Source: Otis tarda
Lineage: Eukaryota; Chordata; Aves; Otidiformes; Otididae
Length of the DNA stretch: 64,000 nucleotides
Assembly: GCA_026413225.1 (NCBI GenBank)
Contig: CM048555.1
Location: 75,461,785-75,525,784 of the forward strand
Reading direction: 5' to 3'
Shown here one piece after another: positions 49,645 through 63,057 of the stretch. The notes below the pieces were generated by a model that was given only the letters and a program-made list of their open reading frames with translations, was not told where the DNA came from and ran no database searches. The stretch's first letter is position 1; every line of letters starts with the position of its first letter. Made by a program: the position numbers and the translations under genes.

Positions 49645-52137
49645 GGGCTTTTTAATAAATGCAAATTGATATTTCAATGCAAATGGAAATGGGAGAAGAA
49701 GTTCATCGCTGGGGTAAAATGCTGCGACTTTGCTCCAGCAGCAGCTTCGCCTGTGATTCTCCGCACGTCCCCCGGCAGCCACACCGAATTTCTGAGGTGC
49801 CGAGGCACGGTGCAATGAGGAGAAAAGCTTTTTCCACCCTCACACTGTAGCGAGACATCAGCTGGGTTGGACTTTCCATCACCCCGTCAAAGCTGTGGTT
49901 TCTCTGGCCCTAGACCTCCGCAGAGGGTCATGGCAAGCGCTCACAGGGCTGCTGCCAAGGGCTTTTGCTGCAAACCTCAAGTGCTTTCTCACTTGGGTCA
50001 CAGCTAGGGTAACTTTCTTGGCCCTGCTCCCCCTTGCCTGGCTCTGAAAGGGCCTGATACTTGACAGGAGATCGTCTGCGTGGAGCGTGGGCTGGCTGAG
50101 GTAGCTGCAGTCAACCATTTAGCAGTTTTCTTGTTTATGTGAAAAAATAAATTAATTTAAACTCTAACGGGTCTGTAGATGTGGTGGTACAGCTGAAGTG
50201 CTGTTTAAGGAGACTCAGGCCAATGAGGGTCAGGCATCCAGGAGGGTTTCAGGGGAGAAACTCTCGCCCTATGAGGCTAAACTTGGATTTGGAGCAGGAG
50301 GATTTTGGGCTGGTCTATCCTGTGTAGCAAAGGACAGCAAATGTACACAGCAGAGAAGTGTGATGAGTCCTCAAGGCCTTGGAGAGCAGCACATGGGCAG
50401 CATGGACATGCCCAGCATTGCCTGGTAGGATCATATGCCCACAAACCCTGTTGCAGGATGCTGTTAGAACTTGTTAACAGTGTAAAAGTGTCAAAAAAGC
50501 ATGCAGGGAGTGGTGTAGTGAGTAGCTGTTTTCCTCATTGACTGCTAGGTGATACCAGCAAGATATGCAAACCACAATGGGGGAAGGTAAACACACCAAG
50601 ATGGCATGTGGTCCCTTGGAAAGTCCCAAACATCTTGGACAGGTGGTGGAGAAAATAAGTGATTTTCTACCGTGCTGGACTTGATCTCGTCGTATGCTGT
50701 GACTCTGGGTGCAGCAGCAGCCACCCTAACAGGAGGCAGTTGTGGGGAGGGAGGGATGTGTTTTGATGGGGCAGTGGCAGTTGAGGAAAGCAAGTAGCGG
50801 TCGGCGCCTTCTCGTTCTAACATTGGTCTAAATCTGCCCGGCCTGCCAGCGTCTATAATCAAGTCTGTGTCCTGCCGTGCTGCCTGCCAGCCACACTGTG
50901 GGTTGTGAATGAACTGCTCCCCGCAATCGTGTCTGGAAGCTGGTACCCGAGATCAGCTCAAGTTGTGCTCGTAAACCGCCTGGAGAGCAGAGGAGGACAT
51001 TTGTCCATGGTGCGCTGGATTTGGTGGCAAAGTTGGTTTAAGAAATGCCTTCCTCCCTCCAGCTGCTTTTTCCTGACCTTTCATTCGTGCCAAGTCAGCG
51101 GTCGGTGGTGCTATTCTGTAACTGGATCACTGGAATGACTGAGGGTAAAAATTCTAAAAAGAAATAATTTTCGGGGTTTATTTTGAGCAAGTATCACTTC
51201 AGTGGTACAGAACTCCTCCACAGTAATTCCTCCTTTGAGATGGATTTGCTCAGTGACCTCAGTGTGACAGAAAGACCTTGCTCAAGTTTTGGTCACATGC
51301 AAGAGGACGAGGTCTAATCAGTGTCCCATGATGTGAAAACAAAGATCTGACCTAGAAATATGCCTGGTGAGTTACTGTTAGGCTTGCCTGAAAATACCCA
51401 AGTTTTAATCCAGCTGTAGAGTTCAACTTTACAACTTGAAGAGTCAAATCTAACATATTAAATATGCATTTATTCAAATAAATTTTCATATTTGAAAATA
51501 TGTGGGATGGTATAAGCAACCTCAGAAGAAAGAATATGTATTTTTACGGAGCGATCTTTTTCGAACCTCCCTAACTGTAGACTGTCCCAAAAGAGCAAGA
51601 GAAGAGCATGGTGCTTTGATATTCCAGATGCAATACTGCGTTTCCAGACATTGCAGTAACACCAGCTAGATTATTAAACTCTTCTGTGGTTTAAATGCTT
51701 TGTGAGCTTGTCTCAGTGACATTAAGTTTATATGAGTAACGAGTTATTAATGAATTACAAAATCTAGTACCTTTTGCTCGCCTGACATCTCAGTCCACTC
51801 CTGGAGAGATGTTCACTGGGGCCTTGGAAAATTTGTTTCAACGATTCAGTCTCTGGAAGATCTATAATCTCAGCATTCAATAAAAATATTACTGACGTTT
51901 CAAACTGCACCAGATTTTATATCTTCTAAGAAAGCAGAATAAACAGAGTATATCCAGAAACCAATCCTGATACTGACAGGGGATGTTAAAAACAATTTTA
52001 AAACCAATTTAAGTCAATCAGAAATGTTAATTGAAAATTTCTTTGATGGAAAATGGAGTTTCTGCAAAAAAAAATTTCCAGCTTTGATTGATAAAATTGA
52101 AACAGAATCTTTCTCTGTGGTTTGGATCTACCAGAAT
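49645..52137. other. Intergenic, nothing recognised
   Basis: No element can be named. An AT-rich part at about 51410-51560, with ATTAAATATGCATTTATT, resembles a regulatory-type sequence but is not supported further. Confidence 0.5.
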
Positions 52138-52169
52138 AAAAAAAAAAAGTAAATTTTTTTTTTTTTTTT
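52138..52169. repeat. A11-gtaaa-T16 inverted homopolymer pair
   Basis: A homopolymer run and a T run separated by only five bases. It can fold back on itself. Confidence 0.85.
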
Positions 52170-53870
52170 AAGAAATACATCCAAACTCTTTCAGGGGAGG
52201 CTGCATTCAGTTTAAGCTTTTGTGCTTCAGTTGGCCCCTGTTAGCTGTGGACCAGTGCCACCTATAAATAGGGTAGGCCAACAAAAACGCGTGGGCAGTC
52301 CTGGCAACATCTCCTTCCCGCTGCTTTTCCCTTCTCTCATTTACTGCTCCCAGGAGCTCTCTGCTACCTGTGTGAATGGCAGATGTGGGGAAGGAATTTT
52401 CTGTTAATTAACCAGTGGCTGATGGAAAGACCTGAGCGGTTAGTGTTTGTGCTTTTCGTCATGGCAGGAATTTTGGAGGAAAAAAAGGCTATCCTAAGTC
52501 TTCCAGTTGGAAGGGAGAAGAAAGGAAGGGGTGATGTTCCCCAAGTACAACAAGCTGCTTCCGCACCAGTGAGTTTTCGTGTTTCATAGCAAGTTTTCAA
52601 ATCTGAATCCAGGAACGCACGTGCTGAAGACCCCCAGTAGCAGGGATGTGTGCATAATGTCAGCCCTGCCAGAGCAGAGGACCTGCCCGATCCTGGCCAG
52701 GGCGGCAGCAGCTCCCTGCGTGATGTGAAAGCAAAGCTGCTTTGGCTGCTGCTGTAGAAGGGGGAGTAGCGAGGGCTCGTTGCTGCCGATACCGGAGGAA
52801 TCTTGCTCATTGCAAAAGGCAAGGGGCTACCTTCTCTGCCTTGCTGAGAGAGAAATCCCCAGAGATCATATCTCCTGGATCAGCCGCTACCAACTTCACC
52901 ATCTGGAAACTCTGCCTGCGTGTGCCAACCGTTTTGTTTAAAGCAAGACTTGGTTTTCAGTGTATCGAAGCCAAAAACACATGCAGTGCTCCATGGGCGA
53001 AAGCAAGAGCATCCAAAGATAGAGGTGAGTGACTAGAATATTTTTTAAAAATAAAAATGGAGTTTAGTTACTTAGCATACAGGAATAAAAATGGTGGGGT
53101 TAAGGGAAGGGGAAGACTATGGGGGGAAGTACCAGTTGTAAGGTCCACTTGCACAGGAATTTGTTTCTTAATGTCTAAGGTGGATGGACTTCCATGTCAG
53201 CAAGAGAGATGCAAGATGTTAGAAGAAGAAACAGAAGCACTGTAATGGTGAGTGACTGGAGCAGCTTTAGGAAGCTGTGGAGTTTTTGATGCTGGATGTC
53301 TTTAAAGGCGAGTTTAATGGATTTCTGTGATGTATGACATAGTTACAACTGGCGTGAACTAGATGATACCTTCCTGGTGTCTTTCAGTCCTGGTGGTGTG
53401 TGATGTGCTTTTTTCTCATGCAACTGATGTAGGCTGCAGGAGAACCTCATTCAAGGTGCAGTTCAGGTGCTTCACATCTCCATTTTTGTCTGCTGGCCAA
53501 GTTCTTTGTGTGGACCATGTAGCTTTGACGGATTCCTCCAAGCTGGAGGAATCACTTCAGGATATCCTGGGAGTCCTAAAGCCATCATGGACCAGGAGAG
53601 ACATCTTCAATGCAGGGAGGCAGTCAAATGAAACAAGTACGATTCAACACCATGGCAATTCACGGGGACACAAATGGATGTTGAGTGAAGTAGGGAAAAG
53701 ATCTCAAAATTTCAAAGACGCGTGTTGCAGGCAACACAGAGATGCAGGAAGAAAATTGACCTTCTGTCATAGTTTACGTGAAAAACATACAAGACACTCC
53801 TACAGGATGGAGAGGCTATTTTTTAATGAAGGAATACCTTCATTAAACCATTCATTAAACCAATACCTCA
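52170..53870. other. Intergenic, one weak exon-like block
   Basis: 52961-53024 has an acceptor (gacttggttttcag) and a donor (GAG|gtgagtg) around 64 nt. A 211-codon + frame at 53363-53998 runs into the CR1 element and is judged spurious. Nothing else is recognised. Confidence 0.45.
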
Positions 53871-54189
53871 AGGGGGCCTACAGGAAAGATGGGGAGAAAC
53901 TGTTCAGTAGGGCCTGTTGTGATAGGACAAGGGGTAATGGGTTTAAATTAGGAGGAGCTAGGTTTAGATTAGATATTAGAAAAAATTTTTTACAATGAGA
54001 GTTGTAGAGCACTGGAACAGGTTGCCCAGAGAGGTGGTGGATGCCCCATCCCTGGAAGTGTTCAAGGCCAGGCTGGATGAGGCTCTGAGCAACCTGATCT
54101 AGTCAGGGATGTCCCTGCTCTTGCAGGGGGGTTGGACTAGATGACCTTTGAAGGTCCCTTCCAACTCTAACCATTCTATGATTCTATGA
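53871..54189 (+). mobile_element. CR1 LINE 3' fragment
   Basis: CR1 in + orientation, starting agggggcctacaggaaagat. Then come gataggacaaggggtaatgg, ttagattagatattagaaaa, cactggaacaggttgcccag, agaggtggtggatgccccat, tccctgctcttgcagggggg and the end ccattctatgattctatga. The 3' end is intact and 5' truncated, so it is better preserved than the intronic relics. Confidence 0.95.
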
Positions 54190-57100
54190 ATGTCTCAAAT
54201 CTGCAAATTCTTTGCGAACTGTGAGACAAGCTTCTCTTCCTTGCTTTCTTCATGTAATACTGAAGCAATTTAATACAAGAAAAAAAATATTCCAAATGTT
54301 GCAACTACAGTATCTTTATACATCTGTTGCAATCTATACACTTAGGTCCTGGCTTTCTTCTGCCATAGTCTAAAATTGCTCACACTTGTGACAGCTGTAG
54401 CTCTTAGCCATGTAAACTCCCTTTGAGGTCAAGGGAGAGAAAAGTATGTCATGTCAGAGCACTTCATCTCGTTCTTAGAGGGTACCTGTGAGTGTCCTGT
54501 CTCGCCAGACACCTGCACTGCAGATGTTGATGTCTGGTGAGATGAAGACATTCTGTTCCATGGCTGTCTTTTTACCCCAGCTATAGCTAATTGTAAGAGG
54601 ATTGAGCAGGTCTTTTAAATTATCTACCCAAAATTACTCAGTAAAGTTACAAATTTTGTAACACTTTCTTACCTTTTTTTTTCTTGTAAAGCAATTATTA
54701 TCCTCTCTTAATTAAGTTGTCACAGTCTCCCAGGTGTGTTGATAACAATTTTTCAGGTGGTCATTCCTGCTCTAATCATCTATCAATGACTTTCCCAGCT
54801 GTCTGGACTAAAGAGTTTGCCTGTTTAAAATATTTTGGAATCCATCCACTTTGGCTTTTCTCTAGATTTTTCATGGCATAGAAGAGCACAGTTGGACACT
54901 CATCCTGCTTAGTGGAGCCCTCAATTTCATTCCCATCTGGAATCACACACCAGTACTTCTGGGACAGTTAACTTGGCCTATGAAAGTATTGTGGAATTGA
55001 TCCTCTGAAATCGGTGAAAACCTGCTTAAGAGGCAAGTTCCACTTGATCATAATTTCAAAATTTCTCTGGTTTTGTGTTGCTTTTTTTGCAGGAACACCA
55101 AATTTTATTTAAATACCTTCCACTTAAGTAACTAATATTATTTATTATGGATAGAGGGCTTGGTCTCCAAAAGCAGGTAAATATGACTACTTCAGTATAA
55201 CAGTAGACAGTAACTTGACACTGATGCTGGAAACCAGTGAACTACATCAGTGATCTGCTGTGTGGATGGTTGCGATTACCAGTAATACAACAAGTTGCAG
55301 CAAGTGCGATCTGCAAGGATCTCCACAAATGTCGTGCAGAGTTCTTTGTTGTTTGCAGGATTGACCAACTAACTGAGAAGAATAGATGTGTTAAAGGTGA
55401 ATCCAGGCTTGTTGGGAGGATTTGGGCCAGATACCCCTAAATAGGTCCTTTTTTTCCATGATGTCTCCCACGAGCCTGGGTCTGCAAGGGATTCAAGATG
55501 GCTGCTATATATCCCATGGTATTATGTCAACATTGAAGGCTTTGACCCAGTGAGTAGAGAACTGTGGGATATCTCTGCAATGGAGGTGCAAGTGTCTGAG
55601 GGCTTCTGGTGATACTGGGACACAGTACACTGTGCTTCACGTGGCCTGGTTGTCCTCTTAGATGCAGCTACATTGTAGAAGTGGAGCCAAGATGGGTGGA
55701 CGGCTCATCCTACAGCACCTTTGTGAGTGAGGGAATTGTGATTCCCTGAATGAGTATAAATTACTTTTGTAGGGTCATCTGGACATGTGTATTCTGTTTT
55801 CTCAAGTCGTCAGTATCACCAGAACCCCAAGAGCATTTAGCCCCCTTCAAGGCACATAACACTTTAGGCCATGGTCTATATTAGGCCCCACGAGATGGTA
55901 TGAGAGCGTTACATCGGCAGGTGCGTTGCCACAGTCTGTTAGGGCTAGGTTGTACTTGCAAGGCTTTATAGAAAATGTGTCTGCTGTGGGTTTTTTGGCC
56001 TTTATTGCATTCACTCACCCCATCTGTTATTTTCCTGAAGAAGAAACTTGCATAAATCATCTAACGACCATTTTAGAAAGATTCAGCTGTGGTGCTGATA
56101 TCCCAGTTTGCGGAGCAGGGCCGGTACTGCAGGGATGTACAATTTCAGAGTGGTGTCAGTATTTCATACAGCTGCAGCCCTCTTGCTGACTGGGATTTGT
56201 AGGAGCAATGAAATGCTCTAGCATTTCCATGGACTTCTAAGCTGAATAAGAAATGCTAAATACTAAAATCGGCCCTTTGCGCTATTGACATGCACAGGAC
56301 AAGCTCCCATCCAACTAAACTCCAAGCCTAAATTTCAGAGTGGCTAGTTGAATTAAACAGGCATTGAGGAGCTGAGTGGATGGGGAACGGGAGGCAGAAG
56401 TTGCCTGGGCTTTTGCAAATTGTCCGCAGTGGTTGCTTGTCCATGGGATGGCCCCTTCTGCACTGCGGAGCTGTGCTGTGTCCGGCGAGAGCAGCTCCAG
56501 CTGGGTAGCAGGTGTGCAGCAGCAGTGACCTGGTTTGGGAGCGACCTCCGCTAACCTCCCGGGCATGCCAAGAGAAAGATTGGCCATATGTTCCAACGTG
56601 CACTTTCCTGCCGAAAGGTCATCTTCCAAGTGGCCTTAGAGAGAAGCTGCACTCCTGTGGAAAAGACATCTTAAGATATTGCAGGAAAAGAGAAAACCAC
56701 TACTCAAACACTTTTATGCACGGGTAGATAATGTAAACCAAAGATGTTTGAATATCAAGAGTGGTTCAGTTTTTCTTGATTCCTAGCCGTGTCTTTAAAA
56801 AGCATTTGGATGCAAAGGGAGGATAACAAAACATACAGCTGGTAGTCCAAACCAAGAGACAAGATGTCTGGTGTCCCCGCAGCCCTGCCTGAACTACTAT
56901 CACAGAGTTTCAGAGCACTGAGATAAGAGTCCTGAGAGGCCGTGAAAAAGTTCTGTCAGCCATGGTAGAAGTGGGAAGGTGAGACTGCAGACCCCGTGGC
57001 GATGGTTTGTGGCTACGTTTTGGAGAGCGGTTTTGGCTCTTCAAAGCCCTTTTCAAGCTGAAGAGCACTGGGACTTAGACTCCTAAAACCCTGGTACAGA

Positions 57101-58212
57101 AAGATTCTTGATATCTTTTTTTTCTGTTTAATCATCTCATTTTTGACTTTCACGAACATCGGTGAAAGTTGAATGCCTTAGCAGAAATTAACTGCCTGAA
57201 TACCCTGCAGATTGAGATCTAGGTTGTATCTGAAAAGGAAAGCATTCCTACCTGACTTACATGTCTTTGGAGGTGATAGTTGTCATCTGAGCAATAGAAT
57301 GCCCTATAGGCACTTGAAAATTGCACATGGGAAAGGACCCCTTATTGTATTGGTCCCGATTTCTGCCTAGCTGAGAGAGAGCCCAAGTGATACCTAATTG
57401 CAGCTAGAAATAAAAGCCACGTCATTACAAAGGCAGCTAAACACTCTTTTCTGTTCACTCTTTGGAAGCAGGACCATCTTTTCAGTGCTGCCAGTCACTC
57501 CTGCTTATCACATTTCCATCAATAAACCTTCCCGTCAAGTCCTTATCTGCAGCTTATAAAGCCCTGTCGGCTGCCTCACCTTTCCCGCGTGAGAAACCTG
57601 CAAGCGTGAGCGCACCAGAGCAGTCTGAAAAGAATTTATAGGCTTCCTGCATTTTTCATGTGGTTACTTACACCACCTGAAGCAATTTTATTATTCTATT
57701 TGTGCTTTTTGTGCTTGCAGAGCTGGGGCTGTGTACACACAGCGTTTGCTGCGCTTGTGTCAGCCCTTGGCAAAGAGCTTGCTGTAGCCCTTTCCCAATG
57801 GGAACATCAGCAGTGCCCATCCCAGCTCCAGGGGTACAGGGACCCGAAGCTGTGGCTGAGCCACTGGCATCGGTACATGCTTCTCACCAATCCAATCTGG
57901 TGGAAGATGGCTCTGATGACTCATTTCTCATATGGTCATTTTTATTTAGCAGTCCCAGTCATCCTGAAGGAGAAAATAGCCTACAAGCCTCTGGAGGTGC
58001 AGAAATCTCCCAAATTTCTTCTCTCTGCCCCAGTGTAAGGGGGGATGTGTGGCTGGTGGGAAGCAGCAGAGGGCAGCTGTGTTGCCTGCGGTGCCTTGGT
58101 GACCCTCTCCGGCCTTTTCCGCGGGAGCTGCAGTGCCAGAGGGGAGCTGGGGGTCTGCTGCAGAGGAATGAAGGGCACTTCTGGCTGACAGATCAGCCAG
58201 TGGGCTTGTTGC
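54190..58212. other. Intergenic, nothing recognised
   Basis: No gene or repeat family that I can name. A TTATAAA at 57554-57560 could be read as a TATA box, but no downstream exon supports it. Overlapping frames at 57658-58349 on both strands are mutually exclusive and lack motifs. Confidence 0.5.
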
Positions 58213-58231
58213 AAAAAAAAAAAAAAAAAAA
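58213..58231. repeat. A19 homopolymer
   Basis: Uninterrupted A run followed by ggg. No element is attached. Confidence 0.9.
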
Positions 58232-59869
58232 GGGAGGTTTTGGCAGAAGACATCTCTGAGACGTGTGTTTCTCTGCTGGTGGAACATCTGAGCATGTTAT
58301 TCTTGTGGTATAAATTAAAGCTGCGTGTTGTGGCTTTAGCTTGTACCAAAGCCAGGCTGAGTGCGAGGAGGGAGCTTTGAGTTAAGCACTTGATCAGTCA
58401 TATTGTAAAACCTGAAAACGAAGCCAGAAGGCGACCTCGGTTCAAGCTCCAGAAGGGAAGCAGGAGCACACATCCTCTGTTGGCCCATCTTTGCTGGACC
58501 CGAGGCTTCATTCATGTGCTGTGGACACATCAGCTCCTCCACCAACAGACAATTCAAGCTTGTTTTCCCCAAAGTGCAGTGCTGGATGAGTTGAACGGAG
58601 ATAACAGCCAGCAGTGGGAAGCACGTGGGCCCTGACATGCTGAGTATGGTTTTTCCGTTTTTAGGATTGTGTCCCTCTTGGCCCCTGGCATTATGCTGCG
58701 AGGTGCAATGGAGACCTGGAGTCATAATTTCCGAAAGTCCATGTAAATCTTTAGCTTTTGCATCTGCAGACTCATCTGTGGCCTCAGTACTTGATATGAA
58801 GGTGTCTGCAAATGCATCTGAACACCTCCAAGCAAGGTGAAATGACCCTCATTTCACTGTTGTGTAAAGGCATTTTATGCTCTCAGCTTAGATGATTCCT
58901 GCAGATCCGGCCATACTCTCTCAAGAGCATCAAGTAGAACTGGAGAAGATCCAAGGAGTAGTGATGGCTATGGAGGAACGAGGGCCTTTGGAGGAGGTCC
59001 TCTCAGGGTCAGAGTTTGCTGTGTTTGCAGTGTGATGATCTTGACTCATTGCTATTTTGCACAAAGCAAGAACTAGCCGTAACCAAACAATCTGACTGAA
59101 GCAGTTTTTACCCAGAATCTAACTGAGGTCACAGAGCTTCTTGGCACAGGCTGCTACAAAAGCAAAGGCGGATTCAGAAAGGGCTTTGAGAAATTGTGAG
59201 AAGGTCAGTACACAGTGGCATCCGAAGAAAACAGGGGTCTAGATGCATGCTCCTTCTTGAGCTCTTGCTAAAGTCTGAGTTTGCCAGAAGCTTGGGGGTT
59301 TGGCCAAGAGTTACATCCTCTCCTTCCCCATGCAAGTCACAAGACACTGGGCTCTGGATGGACCTTTGCTCTGACTAATGTTCAGGCTCTGACACTTGGA
59401 GTTTACCTGGCAGCAAGTCCCAATGATGTAAACTAAAATTCGAGTGCCAGCACTCGTCAGGGATGTGAAATCTGTTTGGATTTTCTTGGTTAGTGTAATT
59501 TTTCTTCTGTAGATTGAGTTTTACACCCCGGCATTGTTCCTGCAGTAAAACAGTCACACCCTGCTAGCATTTTTGTGGCCTGCAGATCTTCTGTTTCCTT
59601 GACTCTTGCTCATATATGGTCATGAGACCGAGCAGCGGCAGCTGGGGTTTGAAAAAGCAAGTAGTGATTTTTCTGTATGCGCAGGAGGATACCTTCAGTG
59701 AAGTTTCAATTTCAGAAAGCGCTGACCTTCATAGCCTTTTTAAGATTAGGGCAGGTTGGGCAGCTCTAAACAGAAGGGTCCAAAATCACCCATTACTTGA
59801 AAAACCGGCGCTAAAGCCGCCAGAAATAAGTCAAGTCTCGTGTAAAAGCTGCAGATAATTATTACCTGT
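58232..59869. other. Intergenic, nothing recognised
   Basis: No supported gene, RNA or transposon. Confidence 0.55.
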
Positions 59870-60060
59870 GTAAAATGCAATTTGCAAGTTTGCTTTAATC
59901 GTTATGCAAATGAAAGTTAAGCCCTCACGGTGGGATAGATTTGATGTCATTTACCCTGTGTAACACAACCGATTCATTAAAGTTTCCCGGCATTTGGTAA
60001 TCAGCAAAGGCATGATTTTGCCTTTGTGATGAAATGACTCAAGGAATAAATACAATGTTT
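59870..60060. promoter_or_regulatory. Candidate conserved noncoding element with POU octamer
   Basis: Contains a perfect octamer ATGCAAAT (59904-59911) in TTATGCAAATGA. An 8-bp inverted repeat CAAAGGCA...TGCCTTTG (60005-60026, 6-nt spacer) follows. The block is free of stop-poor frames and simple repeats and differs in composition from the GC-richer flanks. The regulatory role is an inference. Confidence 0.3.
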
Positions 60061-62394
60061 CTCAGTGTGTGTAATAATGCTGGTGTGTAGTTCGTGTTTT
60101 TAAGTGTTTTTCTAATTGGAGAGAAGTAAAATAAGAAAACTTATCATAAACTTTACACCTTTGTTGTTGAAGATGGGCTGAGTGGAATTTTGGTTCCTCT
60201 GTGAGTACTGAGATAGTATTTTCAGCTGTAGCTGCCCGGCTTGGGCATCCAGACCATGCACATTGTGCAGGGAGGTGGAAGGTGGAAGGTGAGGTGTGCG
60301 TCAGGGGCTCCAGGACACGACCGCCATTTGCAATCTTCCCGCTTGCTCGCGGTGCTGCCAGCCACTGCCGTACTTTGCTGACAGTACCAGGCCCTAGCCA
60401 ACCACGTCTCTCTTGGGTTCCCACCTCCATGGGACAGAGCCTGACCTTGGGGTGGGATTGCCTACCCCTGACATCCCAGGGAGCACCCAACAAGCAAGAT
60501 CTCTGGAAGTGGACCAGAACTAGAGAACTCAGTTTTCCTGGGGAGCGGGAGTGGGAGACAAAGGTTTGCAAATTAAACTGCCCGTTGCCCCTGTAGCAGA
60601 CCCTATTGAGCAAGTCTGTCTGCTCCTGGGGCAGCCACAGCTTTCTCCTACACCCAAATATTTCTACATTGCTCACACCAGAGCTGGAAGGACAAGGGCA
60701 GCAGGCAAGCTTCTTCCCTGCTGCCAGACTGCAAAAATTTAGAGCATTGTACGTCACTTGTGATCAAAAAGTACCCCTAGATACCATCTGTTGCCACTTT
60801 TCCTTTCCTGTACATCCATACGATGTCTAGCACAGCAGCACCCCATCCTCCTGAAGTGCCGTGATACATGTCTGGACGCTCACTCACAACGGAAAGGCCA
60901 GGTTGCACAGGAGCACGAGCAACACCTCCTGAGGGAGATGGAGGTGCTGTAAAAGTATTCGCTGTACAAACTGAAAAACACCATTTCCAGCTGCGAGCCA
61001 GTGCAGCCTGAGTCGGCTGCAGTCCTGACAGTGGTCGGTTCTCAACACTCCGGTCGATTCGCTAGCGCTGTTTGTTTGACCGAGGAACTCTTTTGTTGCT
61101 CTATCGAAGTCTCGCTGACATAGCCTGCAGCTATGAACAAATGTTGTGTGGCGGCAAGCTGGAGCATTGAAGAGACAGGAAGCGTGTTCAATATTGATAA
61201 AGAGCAGAACGGGGGCTTGTTTAAATTGTGCACAGACAACTTTTCCATAATTAAGGGAGCAACAGACGCCATCCCTTGCCTACAAATGAAATGACTAGCA
61301 AAAGCAGGAGACGCACACGATGTGCAGCCTGATACACGTCTGTGAGCAGAAGTGATGGTGAAAGGGACCTGAGATGATTCCCGAGGACGGGCCATATGTG
61401 CCCATCGTTCCTTTGTCTCCAGCCGGCAGTGCAGGTGTACAGAAATCTTGTGCTTAACAAAATGAAGACTGCTGCTGGGTGGTGAAAAACAGGGCCAGCG
61501 AACTACTGGGAGAGGTAGCTTGGACATTGCCAGAGTCCAGATTTACTTTGAACGCTTATGTGTACCTGATGCACCTAGGTTACAAGTGCAGCATTAGAGA
61601 TGTGCCCACCTGCTAACCAGCCTCTTCCAGATGCCACTTGCTCTGTATTCCCCCTAGGAGTGCTAGAGGTATTTCTTATTTCTAAGTTATGGATGCTTTT
61701 CCCCAAGCAGAAACTTTAAAAAGAATTTGCAGACCCCTCTAACCTCACCAGGCCATTTTAAGTCGTGATCCCATGGTCCAGGCCATACTGATGCATACTT
61801 GTCTCATCTTGGAGTCCCCAGGAAGTCGCGGAGGTTTAGCTTCAATGTTCTTCTGGTCATTGAGGGTTCAAGCAGGCTGATCTGCTCACAGGATGGAGGC
61901 CAGCACGGGCAGCTCGCTCTCCGCACAGATCTCATGGAGCACTGTTTAAAATGGGTACAGGCATCCAGGTCTGTGCCAATCTTGTAATTTAGCAGCTGGC
62001 ATATTTAAATGCTCACAAGTGGGATCAATCTTTTTTTTTTAATAATTTATGTTTAATTATTGTTTCCAGCTAGCTCTCTCGCATTTTATTGCTAGCAAGT
62101 TTCTAAAGAACATTTTTTAAGCTTGAACTGAAAAGCTTGGTATCACCCAGCAAGGAGGAGCTTATAACACTTCAGTTAGGAGGCTTCTCCCATGCTTGGA
62201 GCTCTTGGGCAGGTCAAGGATTGAATTCACTGAATTATTTTGGTTGGAAGATATCTGATCTGATGTCTGCTTACAGCTGGGCCATCCTCAAAACAGTCTG
62301 AGGTTGCTCAAGACTTGTGCGGTCAAATTTTGTTTATTTGCGAAAAAAAAGATTTCACAGCCCTACTTACAGTACTAGTTGGTCCCCGTGCTGT
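60061..62394. other. Intergenic, nothing recognised
   Basis: A 231-codon minus frame (60062-60757) and overlapping + frames have no domain support. 61040-61320 is low-repeat, unique-looking sequence. Confidence 0.5.
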
Positions 62395-62590
62395 ACTGCT
62401 GTGTAGGGTTATCCCATCCCAGATGCAGGACTTGGTATTTACTGTGTTGAGCTCCACAAGGTTCCCATCAGCCTGTTTCTCCAGCTTGTCCAGGTCCCTT
62501 CTGGATAGAGCCATGTCCTCCAGCATGAACACCACTTAATCCAGTTTGGTGGGGTTGTGAACTTGGTGAGAGTGTGCAGAGAGCTGGCCA
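62395..62590 (-). mobile_element. CR1 LINE fragment, reverse-transcriptase region, degenerate
   Basis: On the minus strand the frame reads SRRDLDKLEKQADGNLVELN, then a C-I-W-D-G segment. This matches the CR1 ORF2 part just after the F/Y-A-D-D aspartates, which usually reads like QRDLDRLEKWADRNLMKFN and then a CKVLHLG motif. Upstream, the part that should encode FADDTKLG is recognisable at DNA level (ccagtttggtggggttgtga on +) but its frame is destroyed. No functional enzyme. Confidence 0.75.
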
Positions 62591-63057
62591 AGCAGGAATT
62601 ATGGTAGGAAGCAGCTTATTGCTACATAATGTAATGGGTCTGCCTTAAAAAAACATGTAGGGAAGTAAAGAACTGGGTCCTCCAGCACCCTTCCCTGGAA
62701 GAAAAGGAGCTGGTGATCGTTAGGGTGGCACATCTTTCTGGATGTTGAGACACGTATTGCCATTCTATTGTCCTGGAAGAAGAGCATTCACCAAGGTCAC
62801 TGTTCAAAGACCGCTGCTATTGTACGCAGCCAAAAGGAAATACCATGGACTCACAGAGCTTTTTGGCACCCCCCTATTTCCTAATAAACATTCACTTTCT
62901 CGTTAAGTAATTAGCATTTAATTGTTATTGCTCAGTGTAATTACCTTTTCTGAACTCTCTGTTTACCTGGGCTATGGAGAGAACAAACATTAAAGACCCA
63001 GCTGATTCCAGCTGACCAATATAAGCCATTTCCTTCCATTTTATAGGGTAATTCGAG

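Noticed and set aside
53363..53998. 211-codon + frame
   Set aside because: Its last third is out-of-frame CR1 sequence and the rest has no recognisable domain.
57554..57560. TTATAAA as a promoter TATA box
   Set aside because: No initiator, CpG context or downstream exon; the motif is frequent by chance.
60062..60757. 231-codon minus-strand frame
   Set aside because: No domain, start context or splice sites; overlapping + frames of similar length suggest chance in stop-poor DNA.
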